Below are positions 37,601 through 45,580 of a stretch of DNA of 53,990 bases, one piece after another. Source of the DNA: Sulfurovum sp. GTDB taxonomy: Bacteria > Campylobacterota > Campylobacteria > Campylobacterales > Sulfurovaceae. Location: the NCBI GenBank assembly GCA_012329065.1, contig JAAXPZ010000029.1, forward strand, positions 1 through 53,990, written 5' to 3'. Position 1 is the first letter of the stretch. Every line of letters begins with the position of its first letter. Position numbers and translations under genes: made by a program. Below the pieces are notes generated by a model that was not told where the DNA came from, made no database searches, and worked only from the letters and a program-made list of their open reading frames with translations.

Positions 37601-39207
37601 AGGTAGATAAAGTTATCGGTGCCACTCGCCACTCTACACCAGGGGTTGGATTGATCTCACCACCACCTCATCATGATATTTATTCTATAGAAGACTTAAA
37701 GCAGTTAATACATGATCTTAAAAATGCAAATGTTCATGCTCGTATCAACACAAAATTAGTTTCAGAAGTTGGGGTGGGGACTATTGCAGCAGGTGTTGCG
37801 AAGGCATACTCTGATGTCATATTGATATCAGGCTTTGATGGGGGCACAGGAGCTAGTCCGCAGACATCGATTAAACATGCTGGCTTACCTTGGGAGCTAG
37901 GGCTTTCAGAGACACATCAGACACTGGTTAAAAATGGCCTGCGAGGCAGAGTTGTGCTTCAGACCGATGGTCAGCTTCGTACAGGTCGAGATATAGCCAT
38001 AGCGACACTTCTAGGAGCAGAAGAGTGGGGTATAGCTACGAGTGCTTTGATTGCTGAAGGCTGTATAATGATGAGAAAATGCCACCTCAATACCTGTCCT
38101 GTAGGTATAGCCACACAGGATCCTGAATTGAGAGCAAAATATACAGGAAAACCTGAATATATTGTTAATTTTGTCAAATTTTTAGCTATGGATCTCAGAG
38201 AGGTTATGGCAGAACTTGGATTTAGAACTATCAACGAGATGGTAGGAAGAGTTGATAAGCTCAAAGCAAAAGAGCAGGTCTCTCACTGGAAAGCAAAATA
38301 TTTGCATCTGGATAAACTACTCCATAGAATGTATGTCAGAGAAGAGGATAATATCTTCAAGAATACGGAGCAAAATCATGGTATAGAGCATGCACTAGAT
38401 AATCAGCTTATCGCTTCCTGTAGGGATGCGATAAGCAAAGCTACACCTATCAAAAAAGAGATCAAGCTTCGTAATATCAATAGAACAGTAGGCACTATGC
38501 TCTCAGCTTATATGACAAAAAAATATGGGGACAAGGGTCTTCCTGAGGATACTATATATATCAAGGCTACTGGCACATGCGGTCAAAGCTTTTCTGCCTT
38601 TGCCAACAAGGGAATTACTTTTGAAGTAGAGGGTGATGCCAACGATTACTTTGGCAAAGGACTCTCAGGGGCAAAGCTTATACTTTATCCACCAAAAGAA
38701 TCTTTATTTGATGCTATAAGTACTGTTATTGTGGGCAATGTGGCATTTTATGGCGCTACTAGAGGCGAAGCATATATTTATGGAATGGCTGGAGAGAGAT
38801 TTTGTGTAAGAAATTCTGGAGTCAAAGTGGTTGTAGGTGCTGTAGGTGACCACGGCTGTGAGTATATGACTGGCGGTCGTGTAGTGATCTTGGGTGCTAT
38901 TGGCAACAACTTTGCAGCTGGTATGAGTGGTGGTGTTGTGTATATATACGATGAGTTTGATGGCTATTCAAGACGAATCAATACAGAGATGGTAGATCTA
39001 GACTGTATAGAGACTTCTGAGGATGAAATTGAGGTCAAGAGTATGATCGAAAACTATATCAAATACACTGGTTCTAAAGAGGCAGAGGCGATTTTAGCAA
39101 ACTGGGAAAACACTAAGTCAAAATTCATCAAGGTAATGCCAAGAGACTACAAGAGGGTATTGCAAGAGCAAAAACAAGAACAGATAGCACAAGTAGAGGA
39201 GGTGTAA
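34681..39207 (+). CDS. gltB: Glutamate synthase (NADPH type) large subunit
   Basis: 1508 residues. Moves the amide nitrogen of glutamine to 2-oxoglutarate. A 21-residue propeptide precedes Cys22 (DACGIGF), the N-terminal nucleophile of the glutaminase domain once processed. Then a central domain, the FMN domain (GEGGEDAGRFG, KPGEGGQLPGHKV, SGFDGGTGASPQ), a 3Fe-4S cluster loop CHLNTCPVGIAT and the C-terminal GXGXG beta-helix (ATGTCGQSFSAF, GDHGCEYMTGG). Ribosome site AGGAGAG just before ATG 34681; TATAGT at 34647-34652 is a possible -10 box. Works with gltD, which starts two bases downstream, and glnA. Confidence 0.98.
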   Translation: MSLKCYPCKEGLYDPEFEHDACGIGFVAHLKGKQSHEIVSKGIELLINLEHRGAVGAESNSGDGAGILTQMPDKFMRRAARQAGIKEELPPFGEYGVGMVFIPRDPDAYSETQSIVEQCIEEMGQECLGWRKVPTCNDSLGDTVKSVEPIVKQVFIKKAKGIDKEAFERKLFVIRKYAQARVTESPIRGTAYFYMTSMSYKTIVYKGQLITEQLPLYFADLGDPEYESAIALVHSRFSTNTFPSWPLAQPFRYLAHNGEINTLKGNINWMRARQSLLRSKLFTEDELNKIYPYLINKKSGSDSSVLDNVVELLTLAGRSLPHVMSMMIPESWKYEELSAKRRAFYEYHATFMEPWDGPASVAFTDGKLIGATLDRNGLRPSRYSLTKDDILVMASEQGTLEFPAEDIVLKGRLQPGKMFLADLEQGRIIPDDEIKDKLADAYPYEDWIAKQKINLDDLLLNEEIHQPNHETVLQRQKCYGYTVEDLKTIITPMANDAYEATGSMGNDAALAVLSHKSINLYNYFHQLFAQVTNPPIDPIREESVMSLTSYIGSQGNLFQEVDEERKFIKLSSPILTNEQLVKLKGIDIFHFRAKYISILFDAHIEGALAKAVERIKKEASQAITDGYKMLILSTRGISEEKAPVPTLLATSAVHQHLITEGTRTSCGLIIESAEPREIHHFATLIGYGANAINPYLAFETIEDMRTRKLIREDLSHDEAVDNYITAIGKGIYKIMSKMGISTIRSYTGAQIFEAVGLGDEMIEKYFKGTPSRIGGINIDTLEKETLLCHGLAFPKHMVESRRIGVGGQYSYRQRGEKHLLTAENIFLLQQSTRTDSYDIYKKYSKTIDKPGEDFITLRGLLEFKNQRPVPLDEVEPIEGIMKRFATGAMSYGSISKEAHETMAIAMNSIGAKSNTGEGGEDAGRFGTERNSKIKQIASGRFGVTANYLVNAEELQIKLAQGAKPGEGGQLPGHKVDKVIGATRHSTPGVGLISPPPHHDIYSIEDLKQLIHDLKNANVHARINTKLVSEVGVGTIAAGVAKAYSDVILISGFDGGTGASPQTSIKHAGLPWELGLSETHQTLVKNGLRGRVVLQTDGQLRTGRDIAIATLLGAEEWGIATSALIAEGCIMMRKCHLNTCPVGIATQDPELRAKYTGKPEYIVNFVKFLAMDLREVMAELGFRTINEMVGRVDKLKAKEQVSHWKAKYLHLDKLLHRMYVREEDNIFKNTEQNHGIEHALDNQLIASCRDAISKATPIKKEIKLRNINRTVGTMLSAYMTKKYGDKGLPEDTIYIKATGTCGQSFSAFANKGITFEVEGDANDYFGKGLSGAKLILYPPKESLFDAISTVIVGNVAFYGATRGEAYIYGMAGERFCVRNSGVKVVVGAVGDHGCEYMTGGRVVILGAIGNNFAAGMSGGVVYIYDEFDGYSRRINTEMVDLDCIETSEDEIEVKSMIENYIKYTGSKEAEAILANWENTKSKFIKVMPRDYKRVLQEQKQEQIAQVEEV

Positions 39208-39208
39208 G

Positions 39209-40681
39209 ATGGGAAAAGTAACAGGATTCAAGGAATACGGTAGAAAAAACTTCACTCTTGCACCAACTCAAGAGAGAATTAAGCATTATAACGAGTTCGC
39301 CAAACCTCTAGGTGACAAAGATATGAACGAGCAGAGTGCCAGATGTATGGATTGTGGTATTCCTTTTTGCCATAGCGACTACGGGTGTCCTGTGGCCAAC
39401 CTCATACCTCTATTTAATGATATGGTTTATAGGGGAGAGTGGGAGAGTGCCTTTAGGACTCTAATGAGCACAAACAATTTCCCTGAATTTACAGGCCGTA
39501 TTTGCCCTGCACCATGTGAGACTTCATGTGTGCTTGGACTTAACGATACAGCAGTAAGTATCAAGAGTATTGAATATACTATCATAGAAAGAGCATTTAG
39601 TGAAGGATGGATGAAGCCCCAAATTCCTGCCATAAGAACAGGGAAAAGAGTAGCAATTATAGGTAGTGGTCCAGCAGGTATGGCAGCTGCCAATCAACTC
39701 AACAAAGCTGGGCATACTGTCACAGTGTATGAAAAAGACCTTCGGGTAGGAGGTTTGATGAGATACGGCATCCCCAATTTCAAACTCGACAAAGAAAAAG
39801 TCATACAGAGAAGAGTCAGCATGATGACAGAAGAGGGAGTGGTGTTTATCACAGGTGTAAATGTCGGGATCGATAGATCTATAAAGCATATCAAAGAGGA
39901 TAATGATGCCGTGATCATAGCTACAGGTGCAGGTAATCCTAGGGATTTGCCTATTGAAAACCGTGATGCTAAAGGGATTTATTTTGCTATGGATTTTCTT
40001 TCACAGTGCAATAAACGAATAGAGCGTGAGGTAATCCCAGCAGAAGAGGAGATATCGGCTACAGGCAAACATGTAGTGGTTATAGGCGGTGGAGATACGG
40101 GTAGTGACTGTGTAGGAAACTCGATTCGCCAATCAGCAGCCAGTATCACTCAGATAGAGCTTATGCCAAAACCTCCCAAACATCGTACGGAAGATATGCC
40201 ATGGCCAACTTATCCAAGGATATTTAAGCTCTCAAGCTCTCAGCAAGAAGGGGAAACAACTGACTTCAAAATGGACTTCAATGTACTTTCAAAATCCTTT
40301 ATTAAAAATAATGATGGAGATGTGACGGGGATAAATTGTGTCTATATCAGATGGGAAGGTCGAGGCTTCAAGGAGATAAAGGGAAGTGACTTTGTTTTGA
40401 AAGCAGATTTGGTGCTATTAGCTATGGGATTTCTAGGACCCTTACAGGATGATGTGATAGCACAATTGGATTTGGAGACTGATGATCGAAGTAATATCAA
40501 GACAAGTACTTATGCTACCTCTATAGATGCAGTCTTTAGTGCAGGAGATAGTCGCAGAGGTCAGTCTCTTGTAGTATGGGCAATCAGCGAAGGAAGAGAA
40601 TGTGCCGTGGAGGTAGATATGTACATTACAGGTCATAAGAGCATGCTCAACAGAAAGGCTGCTTCTCTCTGTGAGAATTAG
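39209..40681 (+). CDS. gltD: Glutamate synthase small subunit
   Basis: 490 residues. FAD-containing subunit passing electrons from NAD(P)H to GltB. N-terminal ferredoxin-like cysteines CMDCGIPFCHSDYGC and CPAPCETSC for two 4Fe-4S clusters; FAD site VAIIGSGPAGMAAANQL; NAD(P) site VVVIGGGDTGSDCVG; C-terminal VFSAGDSRRGQSLVVWAI. Starts two bases after gltB with GGAGG inside the end of gltB. About 230 bases without a convincing gene follow (40682-40915). Confidence 0.97.
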   Translation: MGKVTGFKEYGRKNFTLAPTQERIKHYNEFAKPLGDKDMNEQSARCMDCGIPFCHSDYGCPVANLIPLFNDMVYRGEWESAFRTLMSTNNFPEFTGRICPAPCETSCVLGLNDTAVSIKSIEYTIIERAFSEGWMKPQIPAIRTGKRVAIIGSGPAGMAAANQLNKAGHTVTVYEKDLRVGGLMRYGIPNFKLDKEKVIQRRVSMMTEEGVVFITGVNVGIDRSIKHIKEDNDAVIIATGAGNPRDLPIENRDAKGIYFAMDFLSQCNKRIEREVIPAEEEISATGKHVVVIGGGDTGSDCVGNSIRQSAASITQIELMPKPPKHRTEDMPWPTYPRIFKLSSSQQEGETTDFKMDFNVLSKSFIKNNDGDVTGINCVYIRWEGRGFKEIKGSDFVLKADLVLLAMGFLGPLQDDVIAQLDLETDDRSNIKTSTYATSIDAVFSAGDSRRGQSLVVWAISEGRECAVEVDMYITGHKSMLNRKAASLCEN

Positions 40682-40915
40682 ATATTACAATGAGTGATTG
40701 TTTGTATCAATAATCTAGGACCTTTTATCAAAGGGCGGATTGTTGACTTGAGGGTATTGTATGTCTCCCAAAACTCTCTTCCTTTTTCATAACTCTCCAA
40801 GCCCCTAAAGCAGCGAAATATTTGTGGCATTAGGTGACCGAATAATAAGAGTATAGCCATGAGAGTGTAACTGTTTTCGTGCTACAATAAGCACAACTTT
40901 TTTGAAGGCAAGATT
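40682..40915. other. Intergenic region between gltD and fabG
   Basis: 234 bases with no convincing gene. It holds the fabG promoter (TACAAT about 30 bases before the start). A 60-codon minus-strand frame crosses it but has no ribosome site. No RNA gene, repeat or strong terminator was seen. Confidence 0.5.
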
Positions 40916-41659
40916 ATGAAATTTACAGGTAAAAATGTATTGGTAACAGGAAGCAGTAGGGGCATAGGAGCGGAGATAGTCAAGGGACTTGCAGCACAAG
41001 GACTAAAGGTATGGGTGAACTATCGCAGTGGTGAATCTGAAGCAGAGTTAGTCAAGAAAACTATTATTGAGGCTGGCGGTCGGGCTGAGGTTATTGGCTT
41101 TGATGTGAGTGATGACGACGCTTTTGTGGCATCCATCAAGCAGATAGTAGAGACTGATGGAGAACTTGCTTATCTAGTCAACAATGCAGGCATAACCAAA
41201 GATAAACTAGCTATGCGTATGAAAACGGATGAATTTATGGATGTGATCAATGCCAATCTCAAATCTACATTTATAGGCTGTCGCGAAGCGGTAAAAGTGA
41301 TGAGCAAAAAGCGTTTTGGTGCAGTGGTCAATATCGCCTCTATCGTAGGTGAAACTGGAAATGCAGGCCAGACCAACTACTCTGCATCCAAGGGTGGAGT
41401 GATAGCTATGACTAAAAGCTTTGCCCAAGAAGCTGCTTCTCGTGGTCTTAGGTTCAATACTGTTACACCAGGTTTTGTTGCCACAGAGATGACAGAGGTT
41501 CTAAAAGATGAAATCAAAGATGCTTTTACTGCAAAGATTCCACTTGGAAGATTTGCTGAGCCAGATGAAATAGCTGATGCTGTAGCATTTTTGCTTTCAG
41601 ATCATGCCAGCTATATCACAGGTGAGACTCTCAAGGTAAATGGTGGATTGATGATGTAG
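40916..41659 (+). CDS. fabG: 3-oxoacyl-[acyl-carrier-protein] reductase
   Basis: 247 residues. Short-chain dehydrogenase that reduces 3-oxoacyl-ACP with NADPH in fatty acid synthesis. Cofactor loop GSSRGIGAE near residue 13; NNAGI; catalytic Ser142, Tyr155 and Lys159 (NYSASKGG); C-terminal GETLKVNGGLMM. ATG 40916 with GAAGG upstream and a TACAAT about 30 bases before the start. The usual neighbours fabD and acpP are not present. The start and length are normal, and FabG is more likely than another SDR because of the C-terminal signature. Confidence 0.92.
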   Translation: MKFTGKNVLVTGSSRGIGAEIVKGLAAQGLKVWVNYRSGESEAELVKKTIIEAGGRAEVIGFDVSDDDAFVASIKQIVETDGELAYLVNNAGITKDKLAMRMKTDEFMDVINANLKSTFIGCREAVKVMSKKRFGAVVNIASIVGETGNAGQTNYSASKGGVIAMTKSFAQEAASRGLRFNTVTPGFVATEMTEVLKDEIKDAFTAKIPLGRFAEPDEIADAVAFLLSDHASYITGETLKVNGGLMM

Positions 41660-41762
41660 CTCCTTAGAAAATATAGAGATTAAAATTAATGCCCAACTGG
41701 GTGATGGTATAAGTGTGGTACTAGATTTTACTGCGGTCACGCAGGGGTAATATTAGAGCGGG

Positions 41763-41768
41763 TATAAT
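41763..41768 (+). promoter_or_regulatory. -10 box giving a probable leaderless mRNA
   Basis: TATAAT whose last base is 7 bases before the A of ATG 41775, so transcription should begin at or next to the start codon. No Shine-Dalgarno sequence fits between them. Confidence 0.5.
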
Positions 41769-41774
41769 ACTCCT

Positions 41775-42407
41775 ATGAAAATATTATTACTCGAAGATGA
41801 CGCACTGTTGGCTGAGAGCCTAAAGGAATACTTGGAGCTGGAAGGCTATAGCGTCGATACTGTAGGAAGTGGTGGAGAGGTATTTGATAGGACTTTTGAT
41901 GAACAGTATGATCTCTATATTTTGGATATCAATGTACCCGATATAAATGGCTTGGAAGTTTTAAAGGCATTAAAAGATGCAGACGATACAACACCTGCTA
42001 TTTACATCTCTGCCATGACCGATATTAAATCTATTACTCAGGGGTTCAAAGTAGGTGCTGTGGATTATATAAAAAAGCCATTTGATCCAGAAGAGCTACT
42101 AGTAAGAATACGGCATCACCTGGGCTCTAAAGATGATACTGTAGCCTATGAGGGTTTATTGTATCATCCAAAAAATGGAAAGGTTATCAGAGGTGATAGC
42201 TCTTTTTATCTAAGTGAAATACAAAAGAAGATTTTTGATCGCCTATTATTGTGCAAAGGTGACATTGTGTCCTCTGAAGAGTTAATGGAATTCCTAGATC
42301 GACCAAGCCCTAATGCACTTCGTGTGACCATGACCAAACTCAAAAAGAAACTCAAAATAGATATTAAAAATATTAGAAGCCAAGGCTATACTCTTGAAAC
42401 ACTATGA
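41775..42407 (+). CDS. OmpR-family response regulator
   Basis: 210 residues. Receiver domain with acidic Glu7/Asp8/Asp9, phosphoacceptor Asp51 (YILDINVP) and the conserved KKPF; C-terminal winged-helix DNA-binding domain (about 125-210, ending KNIRSQGYTLETL). No Shine-Dalgarno site, and the -10 box ends 7 bases before the ATG, so the mRNA may be leaderless. The 3' end overlaps the histidine kinase gene by 14 bases. Because the pair sits directly upstream of the NosL locus on the same strand, it may control that locus in response to metal, redox or electron acceptor; this is inference. Confidence 0.93.
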   Translation: MKILLLEDDALLAESLKEYLELEGYSVDTVGSGGEVFDRTFDEQYDLYILDINVPDINGLEVLKALKDADDTTPAIYISAMTDIKSITQGFKVGAVDYIKKPFDPEELLVRIRHHLGSKDDTVAYEGLLYHPKNGKVIRGDSSFYLSEIQKKIFDRLLLCKGDIVSSEELMEFLDRPSPNALRVTMTKLKKKLKIDIKNIRSQGYTLETL

Positions 42408-43449
42408 GCTAGAATCCCTTCTCAAGAGCTTCTTGCTATTTTTTATTCTGATGTTGTCACTATATCTGCTACTAGAGTGGCAAAGCTATAAAGAGCAGCA
42501 CCGTCAACTAGATAGAACTATTTATAGTGAAATGCAGATTTTTAGTTACAAGCCTCTTTCGGGCGAATTTGATGTAAGTTTTGTACCTCATGAAGAGAAT
42601 ATTCAAAGTACAAAGGAGATACACAAGGAAGAACTTGACCCTTATGCACTATTTGATATCCCTGGCAGCAAAAGTTATCTCATGAAGGTATCCTTGGTTC
42701 AAAAGAAGTATCAGGAGAGACTCGGGGTACTCAAAGAAAAAATATACTCTCATGTATCACTTTATATATTTTTCATACTTGTCATTGCCGTACTACTCGC
42801 ATATTATGCTCTATATCCTTTCAAGAAAGCCTTGCAAGTAAATGAAGAGTTTGTACGGGATATCTTACATGACATAAATACACCTCTGAGCTCATTACTC
42901 GTAAACTTAAATATACTCAAAAGGCGTTTTGGTAATGACAGAGGTTTTGATAGAATGGCAAATAATGTAGAGACGATTGAGAACCTCCAGTCAAATCTAA
43001 AATCATTTCTCCATAGGCAACCTCAGGTATGCGAGAAATTTTCTCTTTATACGATTTTGCATGGGCGTATAGAGTATTTTTCTGTGCTTTATCCCAGTGT
43101 ATCCTTTTTGATCGAAATGGATAAAAGTATCATGCTAAACACTAACCATGAAGCTTTTGTACGAATCATAGACAACTTGCTTTCGAATGCAGGAAAATAT
43201 AATAAAAAAAATGGAAAAGTACAGATTGCTGTAGAAGAAGATATCTTACAGATAGAGGATACTGGCATAGGTATTAAAAATACTGATAGAGTATTTGAGA
43301 GATATTACAAAGAAGGCGAAAGAGCTTTGGGCATAGGGCTTCATGTCGTAAAAAAGTTGACCGAAGAGCTGGACATAGATATATCATTGGAGAGTAGATT
43401 GGGCAAAGGCACCAAGGTGTTCCTGAACCTTTCTGAGGTAATAGACTAG
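42394..43449 (+). CDS. Sensor histidine kinase
   Basis: 351 residues from TTG 42394, inside the end of the response-regulator gene. Two transmembrane helices (about 10-27 and 122-142) enclose a ~95-residue periplasmic sensor region. HisKA-like dimerisation helix with His159 in ILHDINTPLSS (an unusual HDINTP in place of HELRTP), then the ATPase with N-box LLSNAGKYN and G1 box EDTGIGI, and a short GIGLHVVKKL. No HAMP or PAS domain. Cognate regulator is the upstream gene. Ligand unknown. Confidence 0.92.
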   Translation: MKHYELESLLKSFLLFFILMLSLYLLLEWQSYKEQHRQLDRTIYSEMQIFSYKPLSGEFDVSFVPHEENIQSTKEIHKEELDPYALFDIPGSKSYLMKVSLVQKKYQERLGVLKEKIYSHVSLYIFFILVIAVLLAYYALYPFKKALQVNEEFVRDILHDINTPLSSLLVNLNILKRRFGNDRGFDRMANNVETIENLQSNLKSFLHRQPQVCEKFSLYTILHGRIEYFSVLYPSVSFLIEMDKSIMLNTNHEAFVRIIDNLLSNAGKYNKKNGKVQIAVEEDILQIEDTGIGIKNTDRVFERYYKEGERALGIGLHVVKKLTEELDIDISLESRLGKGTKVFLNLSEVID

Positions 43450-43528
43450 TAATACTGTTAAACTATAATGAAAATTCATATTTTGACAATTCTACTGTAT
43501 AATTAAGTTTATGACAAGAAGGATAAAA

Positions 43529-43816
43529 ATGAAACACAAATGCCTTTCCTTTCTATCGTTGATTATTTTTCTATGCACTTCTTTTTTGATGGCAGGAGAG
43601 ATGGTGATGATAATAGACTCTACTACTAAAACCAAAGTACTAGAAGACAAAGAGAATAAACCTGTTAGTATTGATGCACTGTTGGTCAAATATCACAAAG
43701 CATCAGCAGAAGAAGCAAAAGAGATTATGAGACAAATCAAGCAGTACATAGCACATATGGCACAGGAGAGACAAGCAAATGCCATAGATAAAGCACAGAA
43801 AGAACTTGATCAATAA
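43529..43816 (+). CDS. Small exported protein, function unknown
   Basis: 95 residues from ATG 43529 with AAGGAT at 43519-43524; the ATG at 43511 is upstream of that site. Signal peptide to about residue 23 (FLCTSFLMAGE). The mature chain is charged and mostly helical, ending AHMAQERQANAIDKAQKELDQ. No family recognised. First gene of the NosL-associated locus; 24 bases before the NosL-like gene with its own strong ribosome site, so co-expression is likely. Confidence 0.68.
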   Translation: MKHKCLSFLSLIIFLCTSFLMAGEMVMIIDSTTKTKVLEDKENKPVSIDALLVKYHKASAEEAKEIMRQIKQYIAHMAQERQANAIDKAQKELDQ

Positions 43817-43840
43817 TATATTGACTACAAGGAGAAATTA

Positions 43841-44548
43841 TTGAAAATATTAATAATAATGGCAGTTGCTATGGGTGTGAGTATGACAAGTGCTGATACT
43901 GTGGTGGATGGGATGAAAAAGGGGATGAAGATGCCCAAAAACTATCGCATGGTTCCAATGAGCAAGGCAGAGATCCTACAGAAGGGTAAAGCCAAAATGT
44001 TTTGTCCTGTGTGCGGTATGACTCTTCCTGTATTTTACCGTACAAATCATGCTGCTCATGCAGATGGAAAAATGCATCAATACTGCTCTATATACTGTAT
44101 GGTTGATGAGATGAAGCATGGCAAGAAGATTGCAGATGTTAAAGTAGTTGATAACACTACCCTTAAATTTATAGATGCAACAAAGGCATACTATGTTGTT
44201 GGTAGTTCCAAGCCTGCTACAATGGCAAAGAAGATAAGTAAATACGCTTTTGGAGCAAAAGAGGTGGCAGAGAAGTTTAGCAGTGAGTTTGGTGGTAGGG
44301 TGATGGAGTTTGATGAGGTTCTTGAGCTTGCCAAAAAAGATTATGAGAGTGATACAAAAGCCAAAAAGATGCGTCAGGCAAAGATGGCAAAAATGGGTCA
44401 GAAGGTGTATAAGAAAAAATGTAAAGAGATTACTCAGAAGTTTGCTACAGCGGCAGAGGCAAAATCTCACATCAAGCAGAGCGGTGTTTGTGGAGAGATC
44501 AAGGGCAAGCCACTTCAGGCGGTTGGACTATATCTAATAAGCAGATGA
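43841..44548 (+). CDS. NosL-like exported protein with C-terminal cytochrome-like module
   Basis: 235 residues; TTG start 43841 set by AAGGAGA at 43830-43836. Short signal peptide to about residue 18. NosL-type core: FCPVCGM (Cys55, Cys58, Met60) and HQYCSIYCM (Cys82, Cys86), with FIDATKAYYVVGS, as in NosL copper-binding lipoproteins that help load copper into nitrous-oxide reductase. No lipobox is seen. The last 50 residues (186-235) form a separate module with Cys194, Cys217 and an LQAVGLYL helix, like a small cytochrome c domain that lacks CxxCH. The same module occurs at the N-terminus of the next gene. No nosZ is in the window. Confidence 0.82.
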   Translation: MKILIIMAVAMGVSMTSADTVVDGMKKGMKMPKNYRMVPMSKAEILQKGKAKMFCPVCGMTLPVFYRTNHAAHADGKMHQYCSIYCMVDEMKHGKKIADVKVVDNTTLKFIDATKAYYVVGSSKPATMAKKISKYAFGAKEVAEKFSSEFGGRVMEFDEVLELAKKDYESDTKAKKMRQAKMAKMGQKVYKKKCKEITQKFATAAEAKSHIKQSGVCGEIKGKPLQAVGLYLISR

Positions 44549-44603
44549 TATATTTTTGGTCTCCTTGTCAGTAGGATTGTGACTCATATCGACATTCTTG
44601 TGA

Positions 44604-44609
44604 TATAAT
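44604..44609 (+). promoter_or_regulatory. Putative -10 box of the second NosL-like gene
   Basis: TATAAT preceded by TTGTGA, 27 bases before the start codon at 44637; suggests separate expression from the first NosL-like gene. Confidence 0.5.
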
Positions 44610-44636
44610 GCGAAATCAATTTTCAAAGGTAACATA

Positions 44637-45317
44637 ATGATAACAAGAATACTTCCACTTTTGTTACTGCTGAGTATAGTGTTTTCTGTAAGTTATGGCA
44701 GTAGTGCCAAGATTATCAAGCTCTCCCAAAAAGGTGAGAAGATAACAAGGATTTTCTGTGATATAAAAAAGCTTCCCAAAGCAGAGGGGACTATCAGTGA
44801 CCTTATGAAGAAAATATCAGACTCCAAGGCCTGTAGAAAACTCTCAAAAGCCAAGCTTGAAGCAGTGGCATACTTTGTCAGTAACGGAGCCATGAAGTAC
44901 TCCAAAAAGCAGATGCATGTACCACATGATGCTAAGTGCCCAGTGTGTGGAATGTTTGTCTACAAGTATCCAAAATGGGCGGCAATGATTGAAGTAGATG
45001 GCAAAAAACACTATTTTGATGGCGTTAAGGATATGATGAAATTTTATATATTTGATGTGGACTTTCCCTATGACAGAACCAAGATATCAAAAATGGAGGT
45101 CACCGACTTTTATACTCTCGATGCCATACCTGCCAATGATGCCTGGTATGTCTATGATTCTCTGTTTTATGGTCCTATGGGTAGAGAGCTCATATCATTT
45201 GTTGACAAACCGTCTGCAGAGGAGTTCTCTAGAGACAATAGTGGCAAAGAGATACTTAGATTTAAAGATATCACTCCCAAAAAGGTGATGGCTCTTGACG
45301 GAATAGATTTTCAATAG
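44637..45317 (+). CDS. Second NosL-like exported protein, domains in swapped order
   Basis: 226 residues from ATG 44637 with AAAGG upstream. Signal peptide to about residue 22. Residues 33-80 are the heme-less cytochrome-like module (Gly33, Cys41, Cys66, LEAVAYF). The NosL core follows with KCPVCGM (Cys101, Cys104, Met106), KWAAMIEVDGKKHYFDGVKDMMKF and YVYDSLFYGPMG. In the preceding gene the same two modules occur in the opposite order. The CPVCGM motif suggests soft-metal binding, probably Cu(I), in the periplasm. The small membrane-protein gene starts 11 bases downstream. Confidence 0.82.
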   Translation: MITRILPLLLLLSIVFSVSYGSSAKIIKLSQKGEKITRIFCDIKKLPKAEGTISDLMKKISDSKACRKLSKAKLEAVAYFVSNGAMKYSKKQMHVPHDAKCPVCGMFVYKYPKWAAMIEVDGKKHYFDGVKDMMKFYIFDVDFPYDRTKISKMEVTDFYTLDAIPANDAWYVYDSLFYGPMGRELISFVDKPSAEEFSRDNSGKEILRFKDITPKKVMALDGIDFQ

Positions 45318-45328
45318 AGGATTTAGGT

Positions 45329-45580
45329 ATGATAAGAGAGTTTTATCTTCTTGTTATGGTACTGTCGCTGTTTCTCTCTGCTATAATAGCTCACTATAGT
45401 CTATTTGACAGATTGGAGGCTACAAACTCTCAGCTTGAGCTGTCTAGAGTTGTCAAGATGCCACTACTGGCTCTATCTGTTGGATATCTTGAGTCTCAAA
45501 AACTTTTTGATGATGACAGCAATACGATCTATCCTCAGATGCAAGAGATAGACAGAATGGACTTTGTCTATGAGAAGTAG
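45329..45580 (+). CDS. Small membrane protein, function unknown
   Basis: 83 residues from ATG 45329, preceded by GAGGA. One hydrophobic helix (about 5-25) and a ~55-residue soluble tail. No family recognised. Its 3' end overlaps the ABC permease by 11 bases, so the two are coupled and it may be an accessory part of the transporter. Confidence 0.65.
   Translation: MIREFYLLVMVLSLFLSAIIAHYSLFDRLEATNSQLELSRVVKMPLLALSVGYLESQKLFDDDSNTIYPQMQEIDRMDFVYEK

Noticed and set aside
40678-40860. 60-codon minus-strand frame between gltD and fabG
   Set aside because: No ribosome site, overlaps the gltD stop, and no protein-like features; treated as intergenic.
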